Of a stretch of DNA of 64,000 bases, positions 22,021-32,706 are shown in pieces (within the stretch, counting starts at the first letter, position 1; each line of letters starts with the position of its first letter). The stretch is taken from assembly GCA_003255065.1 (NCBI GenBank), contig QAOA01001508.1, positions 273,061-337,060 of the forward strand, written 5' to 3'. A program made the translations under genes and the position numbers. Source of the DNA: Cercis canadensis (taxonomy: Eukaryota > Streptophyta > Magnoliopsida > Fabales > Fabaceae). The notes below the pieces were generated by a model. It was not told the origin of the DNA. It searched no databases and worked only from the letters and a program-made list of their open reading frames with translations.

Positions 22021-23857
22021 ATGGACCTGATATCTGAGTTGCCGGAAGCAATCCTCCACAATATACTACATTATCGTCTCCCTTTGAAGGACGCTATGAG
22101 AACGTGTGTTTTGTCCAAGAAATGGAGAGGCATACAAGGTAGGTGCCCTTTTCTGGAATTCAGTGAACTTGACTTCAATTCCTCAGATCAAGAAACAAGA
22201 AGCAAGAAAGACTTGTTCATGAACTACATAGACAGCCGTTTGGGACGTTTTGTGCATCAAAATTTGCCCCCTTTGGTGAAATTCCACTTGAAGATCACCA
22301 GCTACGATCCTGAGACTGACTCTCCTCGTATAGACTCGTGGTTAAGGTTTGTTTTGGAGGAAGAAATTCAACGCCTTGATCTTGTTGTATATAGGCGATG
22401 TACATTTTTAACTTACAGTTTGCCACAATTTGTTCTAACTTCTGAGACACTAACTAGATTATGTTTGGTTCGGTGTGCGTTAAAGTTGAATCCTTTTGGA
22501 CAGATCAAGTTTCCTAAGCTACGCAAATTGTTATTTTCCAATCTTGATGTGGACGATGATTTCGTCAAATGTTTGATATTGGGTTGTCCTTTGTTGAAGC
22601 ATTTGATTCTTTTCATGTGTGGCAAGTTAACTAATCTTCAAATCACTAGTCTTCCTTGGCTCAAAATTGTTGAATTGCAATACTGCAGTAGTCTCAGAAA
22701 TGTCGAAATCAAGTCACCAAAGTTCCGATGTTTTGAGTATAGGGGCATCAACCACCTAGATGGGACATGTGTGCTCACCTTGGCACCCTCTAATGAGACT
22801 TTCAGGAAACTAACTTTGGGTTATGCTAATTTCCCAAGTGCTTGGCTTCAACAGCAAATTTCTAGATGTGAGGAATTGGTCCTTTATGGGATTCCCAGTT
22901 TCGGAATTGCCAAGATTTCAAGCGAAAAGCTTAGGAAGTTGACTGTCAAATATTGTACCCCGATGACAAAGGTGGCTGACATTGACTGTCCAAATCTGAT
23001 TTCCTTTCTCTATTCCCAGAATCAGTTGCCATTCCATTCTGTGAAGAACTTCGAATTACAGGATATTAGTCTTGATTTTTTCCTTGAAGATGATCAACAA
23101 CGTATTGTTTGGCTTGAGAAATTGAAGTCATTTTCTGGAAATTTTAGTTCTTTGTTTAACAAGAAGCTGATCAAGATTGTTATCAGTTCCAAAGGATATG
23201 AGGCAAGTATATGTATTTTTTTTCATTGTAAACACTTTTACGAGTAAGATACTATGAAAATTTGCAATCGTTATAAACCTCTATATTGAAGTGCAATTTC
23301 TGTGTCTTATGGCAATTTCAGGATGAGATTGTTCTCGATGGGCTGATTGAACTCATGCTTCCTATACTTAATGACGTTAAGGAATTGATGCCAAAACCAG
23401 AAGTGATAATATCATCAATGTCAAATTCTATGGGATTGGACAATTTGGTAAATGGCATTTTAAGTAACACTCCAAAGACTATCAATGTAGCATCAATTCC
23501 CAACAAGAGCACGTTCCCAGAGGTATTTTAATATCATTGCTCTAACACTAAGTGTCCAGATTTGGGCCATTTGGCAATGTTGGTTGTTTCAAACTTTCAG
23601 TAAGTCCTTTTATGCATTTTTCTTTGATTCAATAATTGCAGGTCTTATATGATAAGTTATCAAAAATAAAAGCAGAAGGAAAGTGCTGTGCAGCAGGGGT
23701 TTATCGGTGTCATTGCAAGGACTATTTATGCGCTGTTGACAAGGATTCTACTAGCAACAGTAGTCCTTCTGCTCTGAGAAACTATCAGTCTGAACCGTAC
23801 CAAATCACTAGGTTTCTATTGGAGTGGAGAAATAAAGTGCCTAGAAACTCATTGTAA
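22021..23857 (+). CDS. F-box/LRR protein with FBD-type tail (3 exons, 532 aa)
   Basis: Substrate-receptor subunit of a predicted SCF ubiquitin ligase. The F-box is at residues 2-42 (DLISELPEAILHNILHYRLP, then DAMRTCVLSKKWR). It is followed by degenerate leucine-rich repeats (for example LTRLCLVRCALKL, FPKLRKLLFSNLDVDDDFVK, CPLLKHLILFMCGKL), as in plant F-box/FBD/LRR proteins. Exons: 22021-23202, 23322-23522, 23642-23857; all phases are 0. The first intron starts GC rather than GT (GAG|GCAAGT). The third exon codes for a Cys-rich stretch (KCCAAGVYRCHCKDYLC) and ends FLLEWRNKVPRNSL. Two decayed copies of exons 2-3 follow downstream. This is a large, fast-evolving family and the target is unknown. 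Confidence 0.88.
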
Positions 23858-24289
23858 TTTGTAACTGATGGAGATATGTGTTGGATTACCCATATAATCC
23901 TTTTGTCAGTGATTCTATCTATAATAACTATTACATATTAATATTAGCGTCTTCTTCTTCTTCTAATGTAATTGATTTGCCTTAGCATTTTGTAATGGAT
24001 CAGAACTCTGCTGGATTATTAAAAGTACAGACATATTATTGAAATTCTATACCCTGGTCCTACGTTCTAAACTGTTCGGTTTTGAGCGGTGATTGTATGG
24101 AAGACTTATAGATACTTGATATTATTGCATGCCCGGCAACGAGATCTTGTCTAAGGAAGCAATTCTTATTCAATTTTGATAGTATTTCATCTCCAAGATT
24201 CCTCTTATTGTGCTGTTATAGCATGCTTTGAAGACAAGCCTGCTTCATTTTATAGCATCTACTTTAATAGCAATATTTACCTCTGCAAA

Positions 24290-24520
24290 GTACATTTTTG
24301 TTACTCATTCTTTCATTTGCTTGAGTCCCACCTGTACTGATACTGTTTTTATATCTAGTAAACAGGGTGTCTGCATTCACATACATGTTGAGAGGTTAAT
24401 GTGGGTGAAGCTAGAATGCACAAGTTGATAGTTTTTTTGTTCCCTGGTGTTTGATAAACGCAAATGCAGACTTAGTAATTGGTAAACATGAAACTTATTC
24501 AAATGAAAACTTCTCTGGTT
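24290..24520 (+). pseudogene. Fossil of the LETM1-like 3' UTR and flank
   Basis: The stretch from CATTCTTTCATTTGCTTGAG through CATTCACATACATGTTGAG, AGGTTAATG, GCACAAGTTGATAG and TTTGATAAACGCAAATGCAG parallels the 3' UTR and flank of the LETM1-like gene (copy 2, about 20385-20920) at perhaps 70-75% identity with indels. No coding part remains. It shows that LETM1-like 3' sequence was once carried along with the F-box gene in older duplications. Confidence 0.65.
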
Positions 24521-24574
24521 TTTGAGTACATCAATAAGTTATTACAACGATTTGAGTTTAGTTTTATCATTCAG

Positions 24575-24940
24575 AAGACATGATAAAGATCGATGTTGGC
24601 GGCAACATTTATGCAATGTGAAGAAGGATTCAAGCAACAACAATGTTCCTGCTGCATTGGGAAACTATCTGTTTGAACCACAAATCACTAGAGTTCTATT
24701 GGAGTGGGAGGAAAAGAAGAGTTGAAATTCATTGCGGTGATGGATATATCTGTTGCATCACCCAATTTAATCCTTTTCGTTGGAAATGTTATGTATAAAC
24801 TAGCTAACATTTTTTTCCCCCTCTTTCCCTCTAATGGCATGGATTTGCCTTAGCATGTAGTGATGGATGACAATTCTACTGGATTTTTTAATGGATACAC
24901 ACTTTTTTTTAACTGTTTCCTCTAAAGCTGTTTAAAATTT
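24575..24940 (+). pseudogene. Decayed F-box 3' end, copy B
   Basis: A frame at about 24580-24725 reads ...HLCNVKKDSSNNNVPAALGN then YLFEPQITRVLLEWEEKKS, clearly related to the end of the F-box gene (DKDSTSNSSPSALRN... EPYQITRFLLEWRNK). The following 3' UTR (GGATTTGCCTTAGCATG, TCTACTGGATTTTTTAATGG) also matches that of the intact gene at about 23970-24020. The F-box, LRR part and exon 2 are missing, so this is a truncated duplicate. Confidence 0.75.
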
Positions 24941-24960
24941 TATTACTGAGAGAATATATA

Positions 24961-25800
24961 GCCAGGTAATTGGTAAGCATGAAAGTCATCCTCATATATT
25001 GAAAAATCCAGTAGAAGGAGGCAAGTATATATATTTCATTGCAAATGCTATTACATATTGTCATTAAGATAGTACTGAAATTTACAAGCTTTATACTTTT
25101 AAGTAAATTCTATTATTCAAGTGCAATTTTTGTGTCATGACAATTTTAGGGTTTGATTATTCTGGATGGGTTGATTGAACTAATATTTCCTGTATTGCAC
25201 GAGGTTAAGGACTTGATGCCAAAACCAAGAATGATTATATCGTCGTCAATGCCAAATTCTGAGACATTGGACAATTTGATGTGGGATGTTTTCGACAACT
25301 ATTCGCTGGCTCACTATATGGCTTTCAATTCGGCATCCGCCAATAGCAGTGACAGTAATTTTTCGCAGGTATTTTAACAATTTAGTGTGCAGTTCAGACT
25401 TCAGAGCCAGTTGGCAAATTTTCTTTAATTTTCAGCTTTCTCTTTTATGCATTTTTATGTTAATGGCAGGTCTTATATGACAAGTTATCAAGAATAAAAC
25501 CCGAGCCAAAATGCTGTAGAAAAGGTGAATATTGTGCAATCTTAGGAAGGATTCTACCAACAACAGTTTTCCTGCTTGATTGATGATTCTGAAGCATACC
25601 AATATATATTATAATAGTATAATTCTACTTGAAGAAAAGATGACTTGCAACTCATTGTGGTGATGGATATCTGCTGGATAACCAAAATTAATCCTTTTTC
25701 TGTGGAGTTTCATATGCATAAACTACTAGATATATTAGCTTTACGTTTCTTTGTTCTTCTGATGTAATGGATTTGCCGTGGCATTCATTTAGTAACAGAT
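24961..25800 (+). pseudogene. Decayed F-box 3' end, copy C
   Basis: It begins with a scrap of LETM1-like 3' flank (GAATGAAAGTCAT-like, 24970-25010). The F-box exon 1/intron 1 junction follows (GAGGCAAGTATATATATTTCATTG at about 25017), with the GC donor kept. The exon-2 homologue is at about 25150-25374 (ILDGLIELIFPVLHEVKDLM, then PKPRMIISSSMPNSETLDNL). The exon-3 homologue starts at about 25471 (VLYDKLSRIKPEPKCC) but soon diverges, ending early. The 3' UTR motif GATTTGCCGTGGCATTC at about 25772 matches too. With no upstream F-box it is a partial gene copy. Confidence 0.75.
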
Positions 25801-26590
25801 AATAACGATGTGTGGCTATTATACTCTTATTTGTTTACTCACGATTCCATTCACTTCTAAACCTTTTAAATGGACATAAATTTACACTTGGTTTTGCTTG
25901 AATAAACCAAAGTCGGGTTCAAAAGTGAAAGTTCCCCACATGTCACAGCTCCTTTTACAGTAGAAGCCAGCGAAGACGACGTAGTATCAACGTATGTCAG
26001 ACTATTGAATTGTTTTGAATCAGATTATCTATCTCATAAACCCAACTAGTCCGTAACTTGAATACATGCTCACATTTCTCTTTTGTAAATTCAAAATAAG
26101 CATAAAAAGGTAAACTTTAGATGAAAGAAGATGCTTGTTACCCGTTCAGTCACAAAAAAAGAAAATATAGGACCAACCAGAACAATGCCATGTTTAATTT
26201 TACTGACCTGCTGAATAAAATGAATCATATATAAGACAAGAAACGGAGAAAGAAGCATCTGAGAAAGGAGATGTGGTATTGCTATTAGTGCCTGAATTAC
26301 AGTTACAAAAACTCAACTAATAACTACACAACATTCTAACGCTCATTTCCATCTAAAAAGTAGAGAACGCAAGCATTTGGCACCTCTTCTTCCTGGTCCA
26401 AGATATTTGCCCATTTTATTACTTTGATGTCATTAACATGGACATAAGGAATAACATCTAGAATACTCCATTATGGTAAAGTGGACATCAACGTTCTTCA
26501 TCGGAAACCATAACCAGTTTAATCTATTTTTGTCGAACCAACACTAAAACACCATAAATATCCTCATTACAAAAGCATAAGCTCTAAAAT
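25801..26590. other. Convergent 3' ends, no gene seen
   Basis: This lies between the decayed F-box copies on the plus strand and the MTV1 stop on the minus strand. The part from about 26230 to 26590 is probably MTV1 3' UTR. No repeat or RNA gene is evident. Confidence 0.5.
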
Positions 26591-29500
26591 TCAAATCACT
26601 CTCTTTGGATCCCGAGCAGCAGCAACATGGTCCTACAAGCATGAAACAAAATGATAAGTGAATCAGCAAAGCTAGACCAAGTGTTCTATCACTACATAAC
26701 AATCCAGATTATCAAAACTCCGCACTATTTTCTGTTTTCCCCTGATAATGGGAAATTTACTCTCACCATCAAGGGAAGGCAAACCCCACTTGACACTTCA
26801 ATCTGACAAGGTAAATTACCCAAGCTGGCAGCTGTTCTTTTTTACTTCAAGGTATTAAATTACAGGTTTGCAATATCCTTCTATGTGATAGGTCCATAGT
26901 GGCTTGTTTATGGAGATAAATTACAATTCCAAGATGACTGAATTCCATTCAAAATGCAAAACGCATTACTAAACAAATTTAGGATGCCACAGAGTAATAA
27001 ATCCAAAGCGCAAGCACCTAGACATACTTACCGAGATAAAGTCGAAAGCCTTAGTGTCTTCTTTCTTTGAACTGTTAACCATTGAGCTAGGAGTTTGAGT
27101 TACAAAATTTGGTTGAAATATGTCTGGCAGTGGCGTTCTTCCATTAGTTCCAGCAATATGAGCAACACCAGCATCTTGCACGTTTACATGGCCAAGGTGC
27201 TGGAAATTAGCCATTGTTGCTAGGAATTGCTGCTGAGCCAGGAGACTTCCCATGGCACCATAATTAAGTGGCTGAGAAGAATACGGCTGGTTGAACATAA
27301 TGCCAGGCTGCATATTATAAGGCAGATGACTGGTAGGAAACATAGGATTTGCATTGAATCCAACTGTTTGAGAGCCCAACATGCCACCTATTGCATTGTC
27401 TGGGACCTGGTTAAGATTATTATTCAAATCTGAAAATAAAGGTTCAGAATGCATAGCAGGAGATGTTGCTTTCTGCTTCGTGCTTGAAGTACTTCCATCA
27501 ATGGATAAACCAGCCATCAAATCACTAACAGACTCTTCATGATTTCCTTGCTCAGGATTGGAAGAAAAAATGTCAAAAGCTTCAGGTTCGCTTCTAGTTC
27601 CCCACACAGGACTCAAATTATCACTCTGTTTATTGCTAACAGCCATCCCTGAAAAGAGATCAGCTGCATGTTCTTTATTCTCATTTGTATGAAATGATAC
27701 ATCTGCGAAGGGGTCATCATCATGTTTCTGTTCATTACTAGCTATAACAGAGTCACTAAAATCTCCAAATAAATCATCGACTAGAGGTGTTGATGGTGTC
27801 AAATTCGCTATGTTCTGATCAGTTGTATTCTTAGTATCATCCATTCCATTGTAATCATCTGAATCACCAGTGTCTATCAAGTTTGGCATCTCAGCAATAG
27901 TAGTATTCTCAGACTTCACAGGCTTTTCTGAATATAAAGCATTGCCGTTTGGCTGGCCTCTACATAGAAGACCGAGAACCTGTCCATCAACGGGCCAAGT
28001 GCTAAATTAAACTACAAAATGTTAACCTTGCAATCAGAGAGGTTATTCCTATACTTATCACCTATCAGCTGCCACTTAATTATGCATGGATTCTTTAAAA
28101 TAGCATATCTATATTATTACATTATAATACTAAACTATTCAGTATAGCATCATTTCTTTCTTGTAGTATTTTGAACAAGAAAAGAAAGAGCCTCACAGCA
28201 TTTTACACAGTTTTGAGACATTGCAGCAATTCCTTACCAGTTACCACCATCCATACTTTCACAAAAATAACTACAATCTTATCACTGCGGCTCGAGGTAA
28301 TTCATTCAAACTACCAATTTTTTGCCATCAGATGCATCACAAACATTTTATTTTTCCTATTTATAACTGACTAGTCCTGGTTAAAAAATTACACAATCCC
28401 AAAATGATGCTCAAAACAAATCAAAGCAATTGAAAATATAGATTAGCATAAGATTTTTTTTTTTTTTTTTTTTTGGAATATAGATTGATAAGATTATATA
28501 GTGAATATATAATATTTTCTTCATTTACAATGAATACATGAGGTACCTTGTTAGCCTTTTCCCTCAAAGAAGCTTGTGGAGACTCAGAACATCTCACAAC
28601 CACATCTTTATTTTCAGTGAAGTAAGATGCCACAGGTGAAAAATGATCATCATCCTTCTTTCTAAGGATGGACTCAAGGACACAGACAGCTTTCATGCGA
28701 ACCTGAAAATATTATTTCGATAAGTGAAAAACATATGCACATCAATATGCGGTAAACTTTCTAATATTCTTTTTTAGTATGACAATTTCCATCAGCATAT
28801 ATGAAAGATGAAACAGTAACCAAAAATTCAAGGTTTTCACTTATATGTGCACGGGTACATGCATGGTTTATAATACTTAAAACAGAAAACAAAAGACATA
28901 GATGTTTACTTTGATATGCATGCATAATGGATTCAAACTTAAGTGTTTTTCTTTTTTTGTTGCAGAAAGAATCATGCAAAGTTGCAATAAGGTGTGATCC
29001 CAGAATACTTAAGAAAAAAAAAAAATGGGCATGCATGTTTGATATCATATTTTTGAAGAAGCATCAACATAGCAGACATGCCTGCCACATCGGAGATTGG
29101 AGCTTTAGTTCAAGGGCATGACTTAAAGCAACAGCATCCAACTTTGCAGCCTCTGTAAGGAAAACTTGAAGAGCATCTCGAGTGGGTTGTAGACGTACAC
29201 CTCCTGAAGTAACAATTGTCTCCAGCAACCTTTCCTCTTGTGTCTTGCTCTCTGAATAACTTACATCAGATTCCCCATTTGTTATTTCCATCTTAGTTAC
29301 CCTTGAATCCTGGTTCCAGGGACCAGTAGATTGATTCTTTGAAAGTCCAAAACTACTTTGAGTTTCATTACGATATTCAACTGGTTCATATCTGTCACCA
29401 TATTCAGCTTCTATGGTCAATGACCTTCGAAGGTTTGGACTCTTGTAGTTTCCAGGTTCATTCTTCATTAGTGAATGTCCCTGCGTGATGCTACTAAGCC

Positions 29501-30784
29501 CTTGTTTGATTGATGCGCTTCCAAGACCAACTACCCCACTAAGAAAGGATTTCTTATCTTCTGATGGTACTTCATAATTTGTATTACCAAACCCTTGTAT
29601 CCGTCTATTAAGATCTTCAGCAGGTGCTGGCTTATTGTCTTCACCAGAAAAAATGGCAGAGATAGTCTCATGAGCAGTGTCTCTCACAGCCTTATTTAAT
29701 GCATCACCTTTCAAAGGATCCAACTGTCCCTTGTAGTGAAACAACTGACGCACTGCCACCGAATGTCTCTGCATTTCCCTTCTGAACTCTACACCAGATT
29801 TTCCAACTGCATATTTTATCAATCTTAAAGCCTGCCAACACAACAAGGAAGTAAAGCAGAGTGAATTTAAAGAAACCAGATACAAGTCTCAGATAAGATT
29901 TCTTATACCAACTCCATTATGAACCTTTCTTTTTCTCCTAACCGCACCTGCCAAATTTCTCCTTCTAAATAACAAGAACTGTGTTGTCCCATATTAAACA
30001 ATAGAAGAGACTAAGATGCAAACACAAAATCAAGTTTAGAGTACATTGGAAAGCATGATTTAGCATTGAGGCTGAAGCAAGTTTTTCTTTCTTCAGCTCC
30101 AAAGGAAGCTTTCACCGTGGTTTTGGGTCTGCATTGACACACACTAACCATCCAATAAAGTCTACTGCAACCTAAAAGCTTTTAAACAAACATATAAATT
30201 TTGGTAATTAATCCGTAGTTGGCGTTCCAATCCCATTTGCGATGACAAAGCATGCAAATTCAATTACCAGTTCGACCAATCAATTTAGAATGAAAATCTG
30301 CATACAGTATTAAAATTTTATAAAGAAATGCAATTTACAATCATGTTACTCAATCAACAACCTAGTCTTATACCTCCCCCGCCATGTTGGTTCTACTTGT
30401 TCCTTTTGCCATAGACAAGAAAGCATCATGAAACCAAAATTCAAAAGCCACTATTCTTCACTTCTACGCTTTCTCAGTTAGTGCAATGATCCCATAAAGA
30501 TTCACCTCTCAACCATCCAGATTCACCTCATAAAAGTTCAGCAAGGAAATAATAATAAATACAACAATTGCAGTTACCTTCTGTTTTACAATTGGGCTCT
30601 TATGCTCCAACCGTTTCAAGATAAACTCTGACACCTCCTTCACAATACTAACATGCGAAGACCGCAGAAGCTCGCAAATCTCTTCCAATTTGTAGACCGG
30701 CGTGACTTTATCTTCATCAGATGTCGCTGAATCGATCATCCGCGACCTCCAATACGATTCCACCGCTCTTCGACTTGATTCCAT
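26591..30784 (-). CDS. MTV1: MTV1, ENTH/VHS-type clathrin adaptor of the TGN (5 exons, 700 aa)
   Basis: Orthologue of Arabidopsis MODIFIED TRANSPORT TO THE VACUOLE 1, an ENTH-domain protein that binds clathrin at the trans-Golgi network and works with ARF/AP-1 in vacuolar cargo sorting (known for the family). Exons on the minus strand: 30784-30578, 29831-29082, 28702-28547, 27979-27032, 26632-26591. The N-terminal ENTH/VHS region starts MESSRRAVESYWRSRMID and includes KLEEICELLRSSHVSIVKE and ALRLIKYAVGKSG. A second helical region contains VTSGGVRLQPTRDALQVFLT and VRMKAVCVLESILRKKDDD. The disordered tail holds DLFGDF, DDDPFADVSF and DLFSG (clathrin/AP-ear type motifs), then QPLNYGAMGSLLAQQQ and DHVAAARDPKRV at the end. 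Intron 2 uses a GC donor (CAG|GCATGT). It is divergently arranged with the ASCC1-like gene. Confidence 0.95.
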
Positions 30785-32706
30785 TGTTTCAAAAATTGAC
30801 CCAACAAAAATTTCCTGAATAACACACTACACACAAACCTACCACCGCAATTTTTGGAAAAAATTCAGAATCCAAAGGCGTCTAAGATTCAGCAACAAAA
30901 ACTGCTATTCATCTTCGAGCAACGTAACCTGAACCCATACAATTTTATTAAACAGTCTCAGATCGATCCTAAGGATCACAAGGAAATCAAACAATGACCC
31001 AAAGACCAAATCTGGACTGTGGAAAGATGAAAAATTTGTTCTAATCACGCATTAATAAATCAACTGGAGCCCGAAAGAGATATGGGTATTTCAATTAATC
31101 GTGCGCTGGTTTGAGGGCTACGAAATTTTTGGGGGTTTGGATAAGAATTGAAGGAAACCCTTAAAGGAGAGAGAAACTAGAGAGAGAAAGAGAACTATGA
31201 AACGAGGAAGAGGAAGAGGAAGAGGAAGAAGAAGAAGGAGGAGAAAGCTTTGCGTGCGAGTACGGACGATTTTTGGCACCAAAAATCAGAAAGAAGCTGC
31301 CAGGTCAGTGGGTGAGTCACCGATCTGTGGTTATGTTAAACGGTCGTTCTATGGTCCCCGCGCACGTTAGCTATTGGTCCTAAGGCTGCGTTTGTCTTTT
31401 TTCGCTGAGTATATTAGACTTATTTATTTGGCTAAGTAAATTAGAAATTAATTTTTTACTTTTACATATTGATATTGATGATATTATTTATTGAGCAACC
31501 TGGTACATAATATTTTCACATAAAAATATGTTTATCATATTTAACATCATATTTTTGATCCACAGCCAAAAGAATATATGTTTATTGTAATTATAATAAA
31601 ACCAATTCTTTCATTCATGCCATCTTATTTATCTTCAACTATGATCTTTTCCTAATAGTAATCCCATTCTTTAAGACCTAACATAATATAAAACTATAAT
31701 TTAAAAACACATCTGTCAATTTCTTGCTTTCAACGTTTTTCACATTTTACATTTTTAAGATTAAAATGTCTTTTTCATCTTTATTCTTTTTATTTTCCCC
31801 ATACCCCTTATCTACTTTCTTGTTTTTTCCTCATTTATTTAAATTAAATTCAGAAAATATTCTATTGAATTATTTACAAATATTTTTCAAGTAGAATATA
31901 TTCTCAATATTTTTTCTTTAACTTTATCATAACAAAAAATTGTATATAATTTGAAACAAAAATATTTATCATTGGTTAAAATATTATCGTCATAAAAAAT
32001 AATTATTTAAAAAAAGCTAAAATAGTGTTTTCCTCTCTTAATTTTTTTATGTGATGTTTCATTTTTGTGTTTGACGTGATTATATGCAATATAGCAAGGG
32101 AAACAAACCAGAAAAAAATTATTAACAAAAAAATTACATTTCAAAATCTAAAACCCTAACTTTTGGAAAGGATCAAATAATGATGGCATCACAATTCTCA
32201 TATAATTAATTTCAATTTTAGTTATTAAAATAAATGGAAACATTTTAAATAATATTAGGTAATTATTTTTAATGTAGGTAAGCATGAGGTTAACTATTTT
32301 CGTCAATTATACTAATAGTTACTAATTGCTACAAAATTGGTGATGTTAAGATATGGGACTGATTTGTGACAAAAAATTGTTAGTCACCTTAAAAAAAAAA
32401 TTAATGCTGATAAAAAAAATTAATGGATAAAAATAAATAGACATAAATTTGAAGGATAAATATTGACATAAAAGAAAAACTTATTTCTTCCATTAANAAT
32501 TTGAGGGATAAATATTGACATAAAAGAAAAACTTATTTCTTCCATTAAATCATTTTGATAAGCAATTTCATAAACCCATTTCCCTACAATTTCTTCACGC
32601 CATTAAGAAAATTCAATTTACCAAACGGACCCTTGCTGAACTCATCACCCGCTCTCTGCAGATCGCTATAGACGGAGAAAAGCACGAAGGACTTCGCGCA
32701 GGGCGA
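30785..32706. promoter_or_regulatory. Shared promoter region between MTV1 and the ASCC1-like gene
   Basis: About 1.9 kb separate the two divergent ATGs. Next to MTV1 lies a purine-rich run (31150-31250, GAGGAAGAGGAAGAGG-type), which is CT/TC-rich in the MTV1 5' leader. From 31400 to 32600 the DNA is very AT-rich. A short false repeat (about 50 bp, ATAAATATTGACATAAAAG) flanks an N at 32497. No exon is seen. Confidence 0.5.

Noticed and set aside
24228-24428. 66-codon frame as a separate small gene
   Set aside because: It overlaps the fossil of the LETM1-like 3' UTR and has no features of its own.
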